This document shows positions 26,765 through 36,450 of a DNA stretch of 64,000 nucleotides, in pieces. Source of the stretch: Paraburkholderia fynbosensis (GTDB taxonomy: Bacteria > Pseudomonadota > Gammaproteobacteria > Burkholderiales > Burkholderiaceae); the NCBI RefSeq assembly GCF_902859935.1, contig NZ_CADIKI010000013.1, forward strand, positions 62,001-126,000, given 5' to 3'. Each line of letters begins with the position of its first letter. Positions within the stretch are counted from its first letter, which is position 1. A program made the translations under genes and the position numbers. The notes beneath the pieces are model-generated. The model saw only the letters and a list, made by a program, of their open reading frames with translations, was not told where the DNA came from and searched no databases.

Positions 26765-27394
26765 ATGGACCCGCATGTCACCCCTCAGCGCCTCACCGAT
26801 CGCAAGCGCCTCGCCGTCATCAGCGCGGCCATCGAAGAATTTCTCGCAGCCGGTTTCGATGCGACCAGCATGGACCGCATCGCCGCTCGCGCGGGCGTTT
26901 CCAAGCGCACGATCTACAACCATTTCCCCAGCAAGGAAGCGCTGTTCGCGGAGATCCTGCGGCAGTTGTGGGAAGCCAGTCATATGGGACCCGCGCCGGC
27001 TTATCGCGCCGACATGCCGTTGCGCGCGCAGTTGCTCGAACTGCTGTCGCGCAAGCTGACGCTGATGAACGACGAAGCGTTCCTGTCGCTCGCTCGCGTG
27101 GCCATCGCGGCGGGCATTCATTCGCCGGAGCGGGCGCGGGACATGGTGGCGCGCCTGGGCGAACGCGAGGAAGACCTGACGGTATGGGTACGCGCGGCCA
27201 CCGCCGATGGACGTCTTAGTACCTCGGACCCGGTGTTCGCCGCGCATCAGTTGCAAGGTCTCGTGAAGGCGTTCGCATTCTGGCCGCAGGTGACGATGGG
27301 GCAGCCCTCTCTCAGTCAGGACGAACAGAAGCAGGTGGCGGATTCCGCGGCGGATATGTTTCTGGCGCGTTACGCAGGGGCCGGGGCGGCTTGA
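26765..27394 (+). CDS. TetR/AcrR-family regulator
   Basis: 209 aa. The N-terminal helix-turn-helix spans about residues 15-60 (AVISAAIEEFLAAGFDATSM then RIAARAGVSKRTIYNHFPSK). The C-terminal ligand domain resembles TetR_C_7-type proteins (LARVAIAAGIHSPERARDMV). It is expected to repress the divergent MBL-fold hydrolase gene through the inverted repeat at 26720-26744. The inducer is unknown. Confidence 0.9.
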   Translation: MDPHVTPQRLTDRKRLAVISAAIEEFLAAGFDATSMDRIAARAGVSKRTIYNHFPSKEALFAEILRQLWEASHMGPAPAYRADMPLRAQLLELLSRKLTLMNDEAFLSLARVAIAAGIHSPERARDMVARLGEREEDLTVWVRAATADGRLSTSDPVFAAHQLQGLVKAFAFWPQVTMGQPSLSQDEQKQVADSAADMFLARYAGAGAA

Positions 27395-27437
27395 GCGTGG
27401 TTATCTTGTGTGGGGCCGGTGAGCGTGTCGAGCGGCC

Positions 27438-28205
27438 TTATGGTCTGTGCAGAGATTGCGCCGCGCTAATGAGATTTTGCGGCACGACACGGATGATGCC
27501 GTTGCGCGGAGTATCGATGTCCGCAATCAACATGAACGAGATAGACACGGTCAACGGCATGATCATCAGGAAGCGGCCTTTGCTGCTCGGATTTTTCGCC
27601 CCATAGCCCACCAGTACGTTGGCGAACACGCCGATCAGGATCATCATTATCCAGGCCGCCACGGGGATGCGGTTCGACCATGCTGCCTGGGTATAGCCTT
27701 GGGTGTTGATCACATCGTTCATGCCTGCAACAGCGAGCGCGACGACGGGATTCGGCTGGGTGACGACGCCGCTCCTGGCTGCGGACCACAACTTGTCCTG
27801 CAGTTCAGAGGTGGCGGCATTGATCTGCTCCACGCGTTGCGTGTCGCGAGTCTGATAGTACTCGATGCGCAAGTCGACATACTTCGCGAGGTCCGAGCGG
27901 ATCGCGGCGGCCGCCGCTTCCGGCAAAAGATCCGCGCGAATGAACTCTGTCCCGATCGCGTTGGCTTCTTCCTCTTCGTAGTTCTTTCGCTGATCGTAAC
28001 GGCCTACCGCCATGGACAAGCTGAAACCGATGATCAGCGCGAGCAGCGTCAACGTGGCGCCCTGAACGGTTCTGAAGTCGTCGCGCGAATCTTCATCGAG
28101 CGCCATACGTTTTCGTAGAACCGAGTTCCCGAACCAGGCCGCCAGCGACATGAACGCGAACGAAACGACCAGCAGGACGAGGGGATGCCTGATGAGTTGC
28201 TGCAT
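27438..28205 (-). CDS. DUF4239 membrane protein (bestrophin-like)
   Basis: 255 aa starting MQQLIRHPLVLLVVSFAFMS, with AGGGAG before ATG 28205. Two N-terminal membrane segments (LVLLVVSFAFMSLAAWFG and GATLTLLALIIGFSLSMAV) and two C-terminal ones (IPVAAWIMMILIGVFANVLV and FLMIMPLTVSISFMLIADID) flank a soluble helical stretch with RYDQRKNYEEEEANAIGTEF. This is the DUF4239 layout, distantly related to bestrophin channels. The terminal segment DTPRNGIIRV is conserved in the family. Function is unknown and no partner gene is evident. Confidence 0.82.
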   Translation of the reverse strand: MQQLIRHPLVLLVVSFAFMSLAAWFGNSVLRKRMALDEDSRDDFRTVQGATLTLLALIIGFSLSMAVGRYDQRKNYEEEEANAIGTEFIRADLLPEAAAAAIRSDLAKYVDLRIEYYQTRDTQRVEQINAATSELQDKLWSAARSGVVTQPNPVVALAVAGMNDVINTQGYTQAAWSNRIPVAAWIMMILIGVFANVLVGYGAKNPSSKGRFLMIMPLTVSISFMLIADIDTPRNGIIRVVPQNLISAAQSLHRP

Positions 28206-28611
28206 GTATCGCTCCCTATGAAGGCACACGCTGGGCACGTGGCAGCCATGGCGCGAGACGGCGGCTGCACGACATTGAACCCGTGTCACCTCGCAAGTTG
28301 CTAATCAAGAGGGGTATCTGCACCGGACCGAACAAGCGCTTGAGCCTGTGACGGCCGATCACCTTCGCTCGTTCGGCGACCACACAACATGAGGATCATA
28401 TGTCTCGAGCGCCGAAGCGCGGCCAGTGTGCTCCGTACTCAGGGCGTGCTTCGCGGCGATCTGTTCATTAAACCTGGCGCGTTCCGACATGCCGGCGCAG
28501 AGATCAATGTAGCGGTCATCCGCGCGAAAGAAAAGGGACAAATCTTGTATTGCCCCGAAGGGAAGCCGGTATTGTCCTCAAGGGTCAATGGCGCCGTACC
28601 AGCTTCCCTGC
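28206..28611. other. Intergenic region, no gene seen
   Basis: About 400 bases between the DUF4239 start and the terminator of the guanidine operon. It probably contains the DUF4239 promoter. No reliable gene, RNA motif or repeat was found. Confidence 0.35.
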
Positions 28612-28649
28612 AAATAAAATGTGCGGCAGCCAGGCTTGTCTGCCGCACA
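28612..28649 (-). terminator. Strong intrinsic terminator of the guanidine operon
   Basis: On the minus strand the perfect 10-bp stem TGTGCGGCAG/CTGCCGCACA (28640-28649 and 28620-28629) closes a 10-base loop and is followed by TTTTATTT. It lies 29 bases past the allophanate hydrolase stop and ends the transcript begun at the riboswitch. Confidence 0.9.
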
Positions 28650-28677
28650 ACGGCGCATCCGCCATCACACGCGCTAT

Positions 28678-30486
28678 TTATTTGCGCCCGCTTGAGAGCC
28701 ATGCTCGCCAGCCGCCGAACTCCGTGATGTCGGTCCCGGCCTCCAGGCCATAACCTTCGCACACAAAGCCGGTCACCCACGTACCGTTCGCCAGTTCGAC
28801 CTTCCCTAGCGCAAGCGGAGAGGGAATCGTCGTGAGGAACGAGCCCAATTCCAGACTCGGCATCTCCCAGACTTCGATCGCGATCGCCGCGCCGCCGTCC
28901 GGCACGCGCCGCATGCCGGGGCGCCTCGTGCCATCCGGCGTGGCCGCCAGCGCGGACAAGCGATAGCGCGGCGCAGTTTGCGTCGCCTCTACGAGGCGTG
29001 CGCCGCGGCAAACCAGATCGCGATTGAGCGGCAACCCCTGCATGTGGGCGCCGCACACCGCGACACGTACCCGATCGTTGGCTGCCGTCGTCGGTCGCTC
29101 GCTCGCATCGGGCTTGCCGCCCCCGACACATTCGACACCGCTTGATCGCTGCAGCAGATCGGCCACGCTCAACAGATACTGATCCGTGAACGCGCGGCCG
29201 AACACGGTTACGCCCCATGGCAGGCCATTCTTCATGAATGCGGTCGGTGTCGCGACGGCCGCGTAGTCGAGCAGATTCATGAAGTTGGTATAGTAGCCGA
29301 GTAACGAGTTCGGCCCGATGGGGTCGCGCTCCAACTCTGCCAGCGTGACGGGACGCGGATAAGTCGGCGTGAGAACGAAGTCCAGTGATTCGAGCGCGGC
29401 GTCGCAGACCGCCTTCAACGCTTGCAGCCGGTATTGCGCGCGAAACAGTTCGACTGCAGTGGCGCTCGGCGCCTTCGCCAGCACGTCGCGAATGACCGGC
29501 AACACGGCCTCCTTGTTCGCTTCCATCAACTCGCCCGCCACGCTGTAGCGTTCCGCGACCCAGGGGCCTTGATAAAGCAGGTTCGCCGCTTCGACGAACG
29601 GCGCGAAGTCGATCTCGACCGCCTCGCCGCCCGCCGCTTCGAGCAGCGCACGAGCCTTCGCAAACAACGCCGGACTTTCAGCACAGCCCGCGAATTCGGG
29701 TTGCGACGGCACGCCGAAGCGGAAGGTGGCGAGCTTGCCGAATGCGCGTGCGTCGTTCCATTGCGGGTTCTTACGGCTGTATGCATCGCGGGGATCGGCT
29801 TGCGCTGTGAGTGCGAGCAGGTCGCTCGCTTCGCGCGCGGTCGCCGTGAAGTAGGTCACGCAATCGAGCGTGCGGCAGGCCGGCACGACACCGGCAGTGG
29901 ACAGCACACCTTTGGTCGCCTTGAGTCCGACAAGATTATTGAGCCCCGCCGGTACGCGGCCGGAGCCCGCCGTGTCGGTGCCGAGCGCAAAGCTGGCGAC
30001 GCCCAGCGCGACCGCCAGCGACGACCCCGCACTCGATCCGCCCGACGGATAGTCGGGATGCACGCTGTTGCGGCACTTGCCGTACGGCGAACGGGTGCCG
30101 TTCAGGCCGGTGGCGAACTGGTCGAGGTTGGTCTTGCCGAGCGGCACGGCGCCCAGCGCGATCAGCTGCGCGACGAGCGTCGCCGACTCGCCTGGCGTAT
30201 AGGCAAACGCGGGACAGGCGGCCGTCGTCGGAATCCCCGCCAGATCGATGTTGTCTTTGATCGCGAACGGAATGCCATAGAGCGGCAATGCTTCGATATC
30301 CTGTGTTTCCAGCCGGTCCAGATACGGCGCGACTTCCGCTTCGCTCAGAAGGTGGATGAACAGATGAAACGCGGGATTCAGTGCAGCGGCTTTCGCCCGC
30401 AACTCGCCAATCAACTGGCGCGGCGTGAGCGTCCCGGCACGGTAAGCGGCGCGCAGCGTAGACAAACGCAGATCAAATGAAGACAT
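28678..30486 (-). CDS. atzF: Allophanate hydrolase
   Basis: 602 aa, normal length for the enzyme that converts allophanate to two ammonia and two CO2. The amidase-signature triad is intact: Lys77 (AIKDNID), Ser151 in GGSSAGSS and Ser175 in TAGSGRVPA. The spacings of 74 and 24 residues equal those of characterised AtzF. A C-terminal domain from about residue 470 (RVRVAVCGAHMQGLPLN to ITEFGGWRAWLS) is the allophanate-hydrolase-specific accessory domain. It is the last gene of the operon, 20 bases after the carboxylase, and finishes guanidine breakdown to ammonia. Confidence 0.93.
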   Translation of the reverse strand: MSSFDLRLSTLRAAYRAGTLTPRQLIGELRAKAAALNPAFHLFIHLLSEAEVAPYLDRLETQDIEALPLYGIPFAIKDNIDLAGIPTTAACPAFAYTPGESATLVAQLIALGAVPLGKTNLDQFATGLNGTRSPYGKCRNSVHPDYPSGGSSAGSSLAVALGVASFALGTDTAGSGRVPAGLNNLVGLKATKGVLSTAGVVPACRTLDCVTYFTATAREASDLLALTAQADPRDAYSRKNPQWNDARAFGKLATFRFGVPSQPEFAGCAESPALFAKARALLEAAGGEAVEIDFAPFVEAANLLYQGPWVAERYSVAGELMEANKEAVLPVIRDVLAKAPSATAVELFRAQYRLQALKAVCDAALESLDFVLTPTYPRPVTLAELERDPIGPNSLLGYYTNFMNLLDYAAVATPTAFMKNGLPWGVTVFGRAFTDQYLLSVADLLQRSSGVECVGGGKPDASERPTTAANDRVRVAVCGAHMQGLPLNRDLVCRGARLVEATQTAPRYRLSALAATPDGTRRPGMRRVPDGGAAIAIEVWEMPSLELGSFLTTIPSPLALGKVELANGTWVTGFVCEGYGLEAGTDITEFGGWRAWLSSGRK

Positions 30487-30506
30487 GGATGTTTACCCCG
30501 GAAAAA

Positions 30507-33500
30507 TCAAAGACGTTCGATGACGGCAACGCGCTGCCCCGCGCGCACCGCAGAACCAGGCGCCACGTGTATTTCGCCGACGGTTCCCGCACACGGCGCG
30601 CACACGGAGATCTCCATCTTCATCGACTCGATGACGAGCAGCACCTCGCCCGCTTCGACCGTGTCGCCGGCATTCACGCGCACTTGCCAAAGGCTACCGG
30701 CAATCTCGCTGTCCACCGCTATCTCGCCATCTTTCAGCGGCGCCAGTTCCGCGTCCTCGGCAACCGGCGCGTCAAAGCTCTCGTCCACCGTTCCCGCTGC
30801 GCGCCAGCGCTCGCGTTCGGCCTGAAACGCGGCTTGCTGACGCGCGCGGAATTGCTCGATGCCCGCCGATTCGCGCGTGAGAAACGTTTGATAGTCGGCC
30901 AGCGACAACTCCGTTTCTTCGATCTTCAACGGATAACGCCCCAGCGGAAAGTCCGCGCGAATACGCAGCAACTCGTCGGCGGGCACTTCGTAGAAGCGAA
31001 TCTGATCGAAGAAGCGCAACAGGTAGGGCCGTCCCGCGAAATCGGCGACTTCGCGATAGCGGTTCCACATCTGCAACGTGCGGCCGACGAACTGATAACC
31101 GCCTGGCCCCTCCATCCCGTACACGCACAGATACGCACCGCCGATGCCGACCGAGTTCTCCGCCGTCCAGGTGCGCGCCGGATTGTATTTGGTCGTCACG
31201 AGCCGGTGACGCGGGTCGAGCGGCGTCGCGACCGGCGCGCCGAGATATACGTCGCCGAGTCCCATCACGAGATAGCTGGCATCGAAGACGATCTGCTTGA
31301 CGGCATCGATCGAGTCGAGATCGTTGATGCGGCGGATGAACTCGAGATTGCTCGGACACCACGGCGCATCCTTGCGCACCGTGGTCATGTATTTGTCGAT
31401 CGCGAGCCGGCAGGCGGGGTCGTCCCACGACAGCGGCAAATGCACGATCCGCGACGGTGCGCGCAAATCCTTCTGCAACAGCACATGCTGCCAAGCGCGC
31501 TCGACGATCGCGAGCAACTGCGGCAGCGGCAGCGTTTCAGGCTGGTAGTGAATCTGCAGCGAGCGGATGCCGGGCGTCAGATCGATCACGCCAGGCAGCG
31601 CCATCGATTCGAGCGACTGCATGAGCGCATGGCCGCGAAAACGCAACACGAGATCGAGTTCCGCCGGGCCGATTTCGAGCAATAGATGCGTGTCGCCGGA
31701 AACGCGTGCGACGAGCCGTTCGCGATCCGCACCGGTATCGAGAACGATCGGCGAGACGAGCGCTGCGGGCTCGGTGAATGGCGGCTTTGCGTCGAATTCG
31801 AGGGTCTGCAATTCACGCAGACGTTGGCGCGCCGCCTCACGCGCTGCATCGATGTGCACCGCCACGAAGCGCACCTTGTCGCCCGCTTTTAACTGACCGA
31901 TCTGCCAAAGGTCCGCCTCGATGATCGTCACCGGGCACACGAAGCCGCCGAGGCTCGGGCCGTCGGGTCCGAGAATCACCGGCATGTCGCCGGTGAAATC
32001 GACGGCGCCGACCGCATATGGGTTGTCGTGAATGTTCGACGGATGCAGCCCCGCCTCGCCGCCATCCTCGCGCGCCCACTCAGGCTTCGGTCCGATCAGA
32101 CGCACACCGGTGCGGCTGGAGTTGAAATGGATCTCCCATTCGGTGTCGAAGAACTGCTCGATATAACGCGGGCTGAAGTACTCCGGCGAGCCGTGCGGAC
32201 CATAGATCACGCGCAGCGTCCGCACCGTTTCCAGCTCGGGGACCTTGGCGAGCGCCGCGCCCGCTTTCTCATCCTGCAGCGGGTGAAGGTGCAATACATC
32301 GCCTGCACGCAGCGCCCGCCCGCCATGTCCGCCGAACTGGCCGAGCGTGAAGGTGCTGCGACTGCCGAGATACACCGCGACATCGAAACCGCCGCGCACG
32401 CACAGATAGGCACGCGCACCCGCGCCGCGAATCGTGCCGAGCGCAAGCGTCGAACCAGCCGCGACAAAGAGCGTCGTGTTCAACGGCTGTTCGATATCGT
32501 CGAGCAGCACCGGCAGACGCGCGCCCGTCACCGTAACGACCGCATCCGTGTTGAAGCGCAACGTCGGCCCGCTCATGGTGATTTCGAGTGCGGCGGCGTC
32601 GGCGGCATTGCCGAGCAGCCGGTTGCCGAGCCGCAATGCGCGGTCATCCATCGGACCGGAAGGCGGAATGCCGACCGCCCAGTAGCCGAGACGGCCCGGA
32701 TGATCCTGCACGGTCGTCTGCGTGCCGCCACTGATCACTTCGATCGTGCTCGCCCGATACCTGAGCCCTTCGAGACAGCGCGTCCACGGTTCGCCCGATG
32801 CAAACGGGTGGTCGTCGAGAATCTGCCGCAAATAGTCGCGATTCGTCTCCACGCCGTAGATGCGCGTGTTCTGCAACGCGTCGTTGAGCGCGCGGCGTGC
32901 CGCGTCGCGCGTCGGCGACCATGCGATCACTTTCGCCAGCATCGGGTCGAAGTAAGGCGGCACTTCGCAGCCCGCTTCGACCCACGTATCGATGCGCAGT
33001 GCGCGACCGTCTGCGTGCGGAAACGCGACATCGGTCAGCAGGCCGGGACTCGGCTTGAAATCGCGGCCCGGATCTTCGGCGTAAAGCCGCGCCTGAATCG
33101 CGTGTCCCTGCGGCTGCAAACCCGCGGCGAGTTCCTGCAACGGCGCGAGCGTGCCCGCCGCCAGTTCGATCATCCAACGTACGAGATCGACGCCCCAGAC
33201 CTGCTCGGTTACGCCATGCTCGACCTGCAGGCGCGTATTCACCTCGAGGAAATAGAACTGCTGCGCCGCGCTGTCGTAGACGAATTCGACGGTGCCGGCC
33301 GAACGGTAACTCACCGCCTTAGCGAGCTTGACGGCAGCGTCGCACAATGCGGCCGACATGCCCTCGGGCAAACAGGGCGCGGGGGTTTCTTCGAGCACCT
33401 TCTGGTTGCGCCGCTGCACCGAGCAATCGCGCACGCCGAGGGCGATCGCATCGCCCTGGCCGTCGCCGAAAACCTGCACTTCCAGATGCCGCGCCCGCTC

Positions 33501-34106
33501 GATGTACTTTTCGAGGAACACGCCGGCATCGCTGAAGTTGTTCTGGCCAAGACGCTTGACCACGTCGAAATGCGCGCTCAGTTCCTCGACGTTCCAGCAC
33601 ACCCGCATGCCGATGCCGCCGCCGCCCGCCGTGCTTTTCAGCATCACCGGATAGCCGATCGCGGCTGCCGCCTCGAGCGCGGCGGCGAGGTCCTCGAGCA
33701 AGCCGGTGCCTTCGAGCATCGGCACGCCCTCTTGCGCCGCGATTGCACGCGCCGTGTGCTTCAGACCGAAGGCGCGCAATTGCGCCGGCGTCGGTCCGAT
33801 GAACGCAATGCCCGCCGCTTCGCACGCTTCGCCGAAACCGGCGTTCTCCGATAAAAAACCGTAACCCGGATGGATCGCCTGCACGTTCTCGCGGCGGGCG
33901 ATCGCCAGAATCTTTTCCGTATCGAGATAGGTGGCCGACGCGGCTCCATCGCCGAGATCATGCGCGATGGGCGCCTCGCTCACATGAAGGCTCGCGCGAT
34001 CCGCTTCGGCGTAAACGGCAACACCGGTAACGTCGAGTTCGCGCAGCGTTCTAAGGATGCGGCACGCAATCGCGCCGCGATTGGCGATCAGGATTTTCTC
34101 GAACAT
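30507..34106 (-). CDS. Biotin-dependent guanidine carboxylase (urea carboxylase family)
   Basis: 1199 aa. The N-terminal biotin carboxylase (about 1-450) begins MFEKILIANRGAIACRILRT and has the ATP-grasp loop KSTAGGGGIGM and KVLEETPAP. The carboxyltransferase (about 460-1000) consists of fused KipA/KipI-like AHS domains (TTVQDHPGRLGYWAVGIPPS, VCPVTIIEADLW). A helical segment and a C-terminal biotinyl domain follow with IESMKMEI, biotin on Lys1163. The family was long called urea carboxylase. Here the riboswitch and cgdAB neighbours argue that the substrate is guanidine, giving carboxyguanidine at the cost of ATP and bicarbonate. The 174-base leader contains a GGCGGG/CCCGCC hairpin at 34127-34142. 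Confidence 0.92.
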   Translation of the reverse strand: MFEKILIANRGAIACRILRTLRELDVTGVAVYAEADRASLHVSEAPIAHDLGDGAASATYLDTEKILAIARRENVQAIHPGYGFLSENAGFGEACEAAGIAFIGPTPAQLRAFGLKHTARAIAAQEGVPMLEGTGLLEDLAAALEAAAAIGYPVMLKSTAGGGGIGMRVCWNVEELSAHFDVVKRLGQNNFSDAGVFLEKYIERARHLEVQVFGDGQGDAIALGVRDCSVQRRNQKVLEETPAPCLPEGMSAALCDAAVKLAKAVSYRSAGTVEFVYDSAAQQFYFLEVNTRLQVEHGVTEQVWGVDLVRWMIELAAGTLAPLQELAAGLQPQGHAIQARLYAEDPGRDFKPSPGLLTDVAFPHADGRALRIDTWVEAGCEVPPYFDPMLAKVIAWSPTRDAARRALNDALQNTRIYGVETNRDYLRQILDDHPFASGEPWTRCLEGLRYRASTIEVISGGTQTTVQDHPGRLGYWAVGIPPSGPMDDRALRLGNRLLGNAADAAALEITMSGPTLRFNTDAVVTVTGARLPVLLDDIEQPLNTTLFVAAGSTLALGTIRGAGARAYLCVRGGFDVAVYLGSRSTFTLGQFGGHGGRALRAGDVLHLHPLQDEKAGAALAKVPELETVRTLRVIYGPHGSPEYFSPRYIEQFFDTEWEIHFNSSRTGVRLIGPKPEWAREDGGEAGLHPSNIHDNPYAVGAVDFTGDMPVILGPDGPSLGGFVCPVTIIEADLWQIGQLKAGDKVRFVAVHIDAAREAARQRLRELQTLEFDAKPPFTEPAALVSPIVLDTGADRERLVARVSGDTHLLLEIGPAELDLVLRFRGHALMQSLESMALPGVIDLTPGIRSLQIHYQPETLPLPQLLAIVERAWQHVLLQKDLRAPSRIVHLPLSWDDPACRLAIDKYMTTVRKDAPWCPSNLEFIRRINDLDSIDAVKQIVFDASYLVMGLGDVYLGAPVATPLDPRHRLVTTKYNPARTWTAENSVGIGGAYLCVYGMEGPGGYQFVGRTLQMWNRYREVADFAGRPYLLRFFDQIRFYEVPADELLRIRADFPLGRYPLKIEETELSLADYQTFLTRESAGIEQFRARQQAAFQAERERWRAAGTVDESFDAPVAEDAELAPLKDGEIAVDSEIAGSLWQVRVNAGDTVEAGEVLLVIESMKMEISVCAPCAGTVGEIHVAPGSAVRAGQRVAVIERL

Positions 34107-34280
34107 GAAAGGGATCTTGATTCATGGGCGGGCCGTCCCGCCACGTGGGAATGCATGCCGAGGTCGTCCGCGGCAGAGGTCCGTGTCAGCGATCTGCGTG
34201 AGTCAGTTGTTCGCGCGTGCAGGTGCAGCAGCGTCCCGAGCGAACCAGCATGACGAAGTAAAGCCAGTTGCGCATACGCT

Positions 34281-34922
34281 TCAGTTCCATATCAGCAACT
34301 CCGCGGGCGTCGGGTTGTAGGCATTGCACGGATTGTTCAGCTGCGGGCAGTTGGAGATCAGCACGATCACATCCATTTCCGCGCGCAGTTCGACGTACTT
34401 GCCCGGCGCCGAGATGCCGTCTTCGAAAGTCAGGCCGCCTTCGGACGTCACCGGCACGTTCATGAAGAAGTTGATGTTGGCGCCGATGTCCTGCTTCGAC
34501 AAACGTCCGTCGTGTGCACAGGCGCGCAGGTAGTTATCGCGGCAGCTATGCATGTAGCGCTTTTCCAGCGCGTAGCGCACCGTGTTGCTCTCCTGCGCGC
34601 ACGCGCCGCCGAGCGTGTCGTGACGGCCGCAGGTATCGGCGACGATCGTCAGCATCGGCTTGCCGAGGTTCGAATAGAGCACGGTGCCCGTCGTCAGGTA
34701 CAGGCTTTTCTGCCTGCGCAGCGTGCGTTGCGGATCGAACCGCTCACGCGGATCGGCGAGACTGAAGAACAGCGTATCGACGGCCTGATTGCCTTCCAGA
34801 TCGAGAATACGCAGCGTCTGGCCGGCCTTCAGTTCGTGCAGCCACGGTTCCCCGGCCGCGAGTGTTTCGCGAAAGACCGCGTGTTCGGCGCGTTTGTCGC
34901 TAGCTGTCAGCGTCGTTGTCAT
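34281..34922 (-). CDS. cgdB: Carboxyguanidine deiminase subunit (DUF1989, UAAP2)
   Basis: 213 aa of the DUF1989 / urea-carboxylase-associated protein 2 family. It starts MTTTLTASDKRAEHAVFRET. The family core is visible in LKAGQTLRILDLEGNQAVDT, TVLYSNLGKPMLTIVADTCG and GRHDTLGGACAQESNTVRY, with potential Zn or active-site residues in the CGRHD and HSCRDNY motifs. Together with CgdA it hydrolyses carboxyguanidine to allophanate and ammonia. The gene starts 15 bases after cgdA ends, as expected for a two-subunit enzyme. Confidence 0.9.
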   Translation of the reverse strand: MTTTLTASDKRAEHAVFRETLAAGEPWLHELKAGQTLRILDLEGNQAVDTLFFSLADPRERFDPQRTLRRQKSLYLTTGTVLYSNLGKPMLTIVADTCGRHDTLGGACAQESNTVRYALEKRYMHSCRDNYLRACAHDGRLSKQDIGANINFFMNVPVTSEGGLTFEDGISAPGKYVELRAEMDVIVLISNCPQLNNPCNAYNPTPAELLIWN

Positions 34923-34937
34923 GATGTCGGGCTCCGC

Positions 34938-35642
34938 TCAAAGAAAGAAGCGATCGGTGTTGATGAAACCGCGCACGTTTTCCTCACATGAGGTTCGGCA
35001 CAGTTCGGCGACGTCGCGCCGCGCATGGCTCAATGCAAGCTTGACCGGCTTGGGCGCATATTCCGGATTCGGATCGAGCGGATGCTGGATCGCGGTGAGC
35101 ACCACGAGCGTGTTCATCGGTGCGTACAGCTCGACGTAGTCGCCGGCCTTCGAATTGCCCGGCACGAAATTCAGCGCGCCCTCGCCTGTGACGTCGACAC
35201 GGCTGAAGAGGTTGAGCGTCATCAGCAGGTCAGAGATGCCGAGCCCCCACTTGCCCATTTCGACGAGCAGATTGTCGGTGCCGTTGCGATAAAACGCGTT
35301 GCGCAATTCCTGATAGCGGCCCGACCCGTAGCGTTCGTGCACTTCTTCCGCATTCGATACGCCGCCTATGCTGTCGTGCCAGCCGCAGGTGTCCGCCACG
35401 ATCGCGGCCAGCACACGGCCCATATCGGAGTACAGGCAATGGCCGTCAGTGAGCTTCGCCGTGTGCTGGCACTTGAGCGTGTCGGGCAGGTTGAGCCGTT
35501 CGCTCTTCTCGTTTGCGTTGATCAGCATCACGCTGACGTTCGCGCCGCCACGCAGGTCGGTAATGCGCAGCGACTGGCCGCGCTTGATGATCAACGAGGC
35601 ATGGCCGCCGCCGGGGACGGTTTCTTCGAGTAGCAGATCCAT
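34938..35642 (-). CDS. cgdA: Carboxyguanidine deiminase subunit (DUF1989, UAAP1)
   Basis: 234 aa starting MDLLLEETVPGGGHASLIIK at ATG 35642, 16 bases after the ATPase stop and with AGGAG upstream. It shares the DUF1989 pattern with its neighbour: GQSLRITDLRGGANVSVMLI, GHCLYSDMGRVLAAIVADTC and GWHDSIGGVSNAEEVHERYG. Other conserved pieces are RVDVTGEGALNFVPGNSKAG and DYVELYAPMNTLVVLTAIQHPLD. Pairing of two different DUF1989 proteins beside the carboxylase is the established signature of carboxyguanidine deiminase. Confidence 0.9.
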   Translation of the reverse strand: MDLLLEETVPGGGHASLIIKRGQSLRITDLRGGANVSVMLINANEKSERLNLPDTLKCQHTAKLTDGHCLYSDMGRVLAAIVADTCGWHDSIGGVSNAEEVHERYGSGRYQELRNAFYRNGTDNLLVEMGKWGLGISDLLMTLNLFSRVDVTGEGALNFVPGNSKAGDYVELYAPMNTLVVLTAIQHPLDPNPEYAPKPVKLALSHARRDVAELCRTSCEENVRGFINTDRFFL

Positions 35643-35658
35643 GAGGTTAAGACTCCTG

Positions 35659-36450
35659 TCAGGCTGAGACCGCTTCGACACGGGACGCGCCTTCCACCAC
35701 GGCCTGGGCCATATGAAGGGACGACGCGCAGCCGCGGCTGTGGTCGAGCGGAATGTTGTAGGTGATGCGCGCGCCATAGGCGCCGGGTGCCTGCGGATCG
35801 ACGCGGACCTTGTCGAACACCAGCACGCGACTGCCCAGCGTGAAGCCTTCCTTCAGGTCGTGCGTGACCATGAAGATCGTCAGCTTCGATTCGCGCCACA
35901 GGCTCAGCAGCAATTCGTGCATGTCCTTGCGGATGCCGGGATCGAGCGCGCCGAATGGCTCATCGAGCAACAGCACGCGCGGCTTCATCATCAGCGCCTG
36001 GGCAATCGCGAGGCGCTGTTGCATGCCGCCCGAGAGTTGCTGCGGATATTTGTCCAGTGCCGCACCGAGGCCCACGCGTTCGAGCATCGCGGCGGCCTCG
36101 TCTCGCGCCGCACGGCGTTGCGCGCCGAACAGACGGCCCGTGAATTTCGCACGCGGCAGTTCGAGTCCCAGCATCACGTTGCGAATCACCGTGAGATGGT
36201 CGAACACCGAATAGCGCTGAAACACCACGCCGCGATGCTCGTCGGGTTCGCCCGGCAACGGTTCGCCGTCCAGCAGAATCGCGCCGCGCGTCGCGCGCTC
36301 CTGGCCGAGCAGCAGCCGCAGGAACGTGGACTTGCCGCAGCCCGATGCGCCGACCATCGAACAGAACTCGCCTTCTTCGATGCGCAGGTTCAATCGTTCC
36401 AGCACGACCTGATCGCCGTATTCCTTCCAGACGTTGCGAACTTCGATCAT
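35659..36450 (-). CDS. Guanidine ABC importer ATPase, NitT/TauT type
   Basis: 263 aa starting MIEVRNVWKEYGDQVVLERL. Walker A is GASGCGKST, the signature LSGGMQQRLAIAQA and Walker B VLLLDEPFGALD. It overlaps the permease stop by four bases (ATGA), which fixes the start at 36450. It is the SsuB/TauB-like ATPase of the importer in the riboswitch-controlled operon. An unusual C-terminal tail of about 55 residues (DPQAPGAYGARITYNIPLDH then SRGCASSLHMAQAVVEGASR) is characteristic of ATPases in urea-carboxylase-type clusters. Confidence 0.9.
   Translation of the reverse strand: MIEVRNVWKEYGDQVVLERLNLRIEEGEFCSMVGASGCGKSTFLRLLLGQERATRGAILLDGEPLPGEPDEHRGVVFQRYSVFDHLTVIRNVMLGLELPRAKFTGRLFGAQRRAARDEAAAMLERVGLGAALDKYPQQLSGGMQQRLAIAQALMMKPRVLLLDEPFGALDPGIRKDMHELLLSLWRESKLTIFMVTHDLKEGFTLGSRVLVFDKVRVDPQAPGAYGARITYNIPLDHSRGCASSLHMAQAVVEGASRVEAVSA

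Noticed and set aside
32028..33854. Long open frame on the plus strand opposite the carboxylase gene
   Set aside because: It is Arg/His/Ala-rich antisense translation of a GC-rich gene and has no family or ribosome site.
30507..34106. Urea carboxylase as the enzyme name
   Set aside because: The family match is real, but the guanidine-I riboswitch and two DUF1989 genes in the same operon favour guanidine carboxylase.
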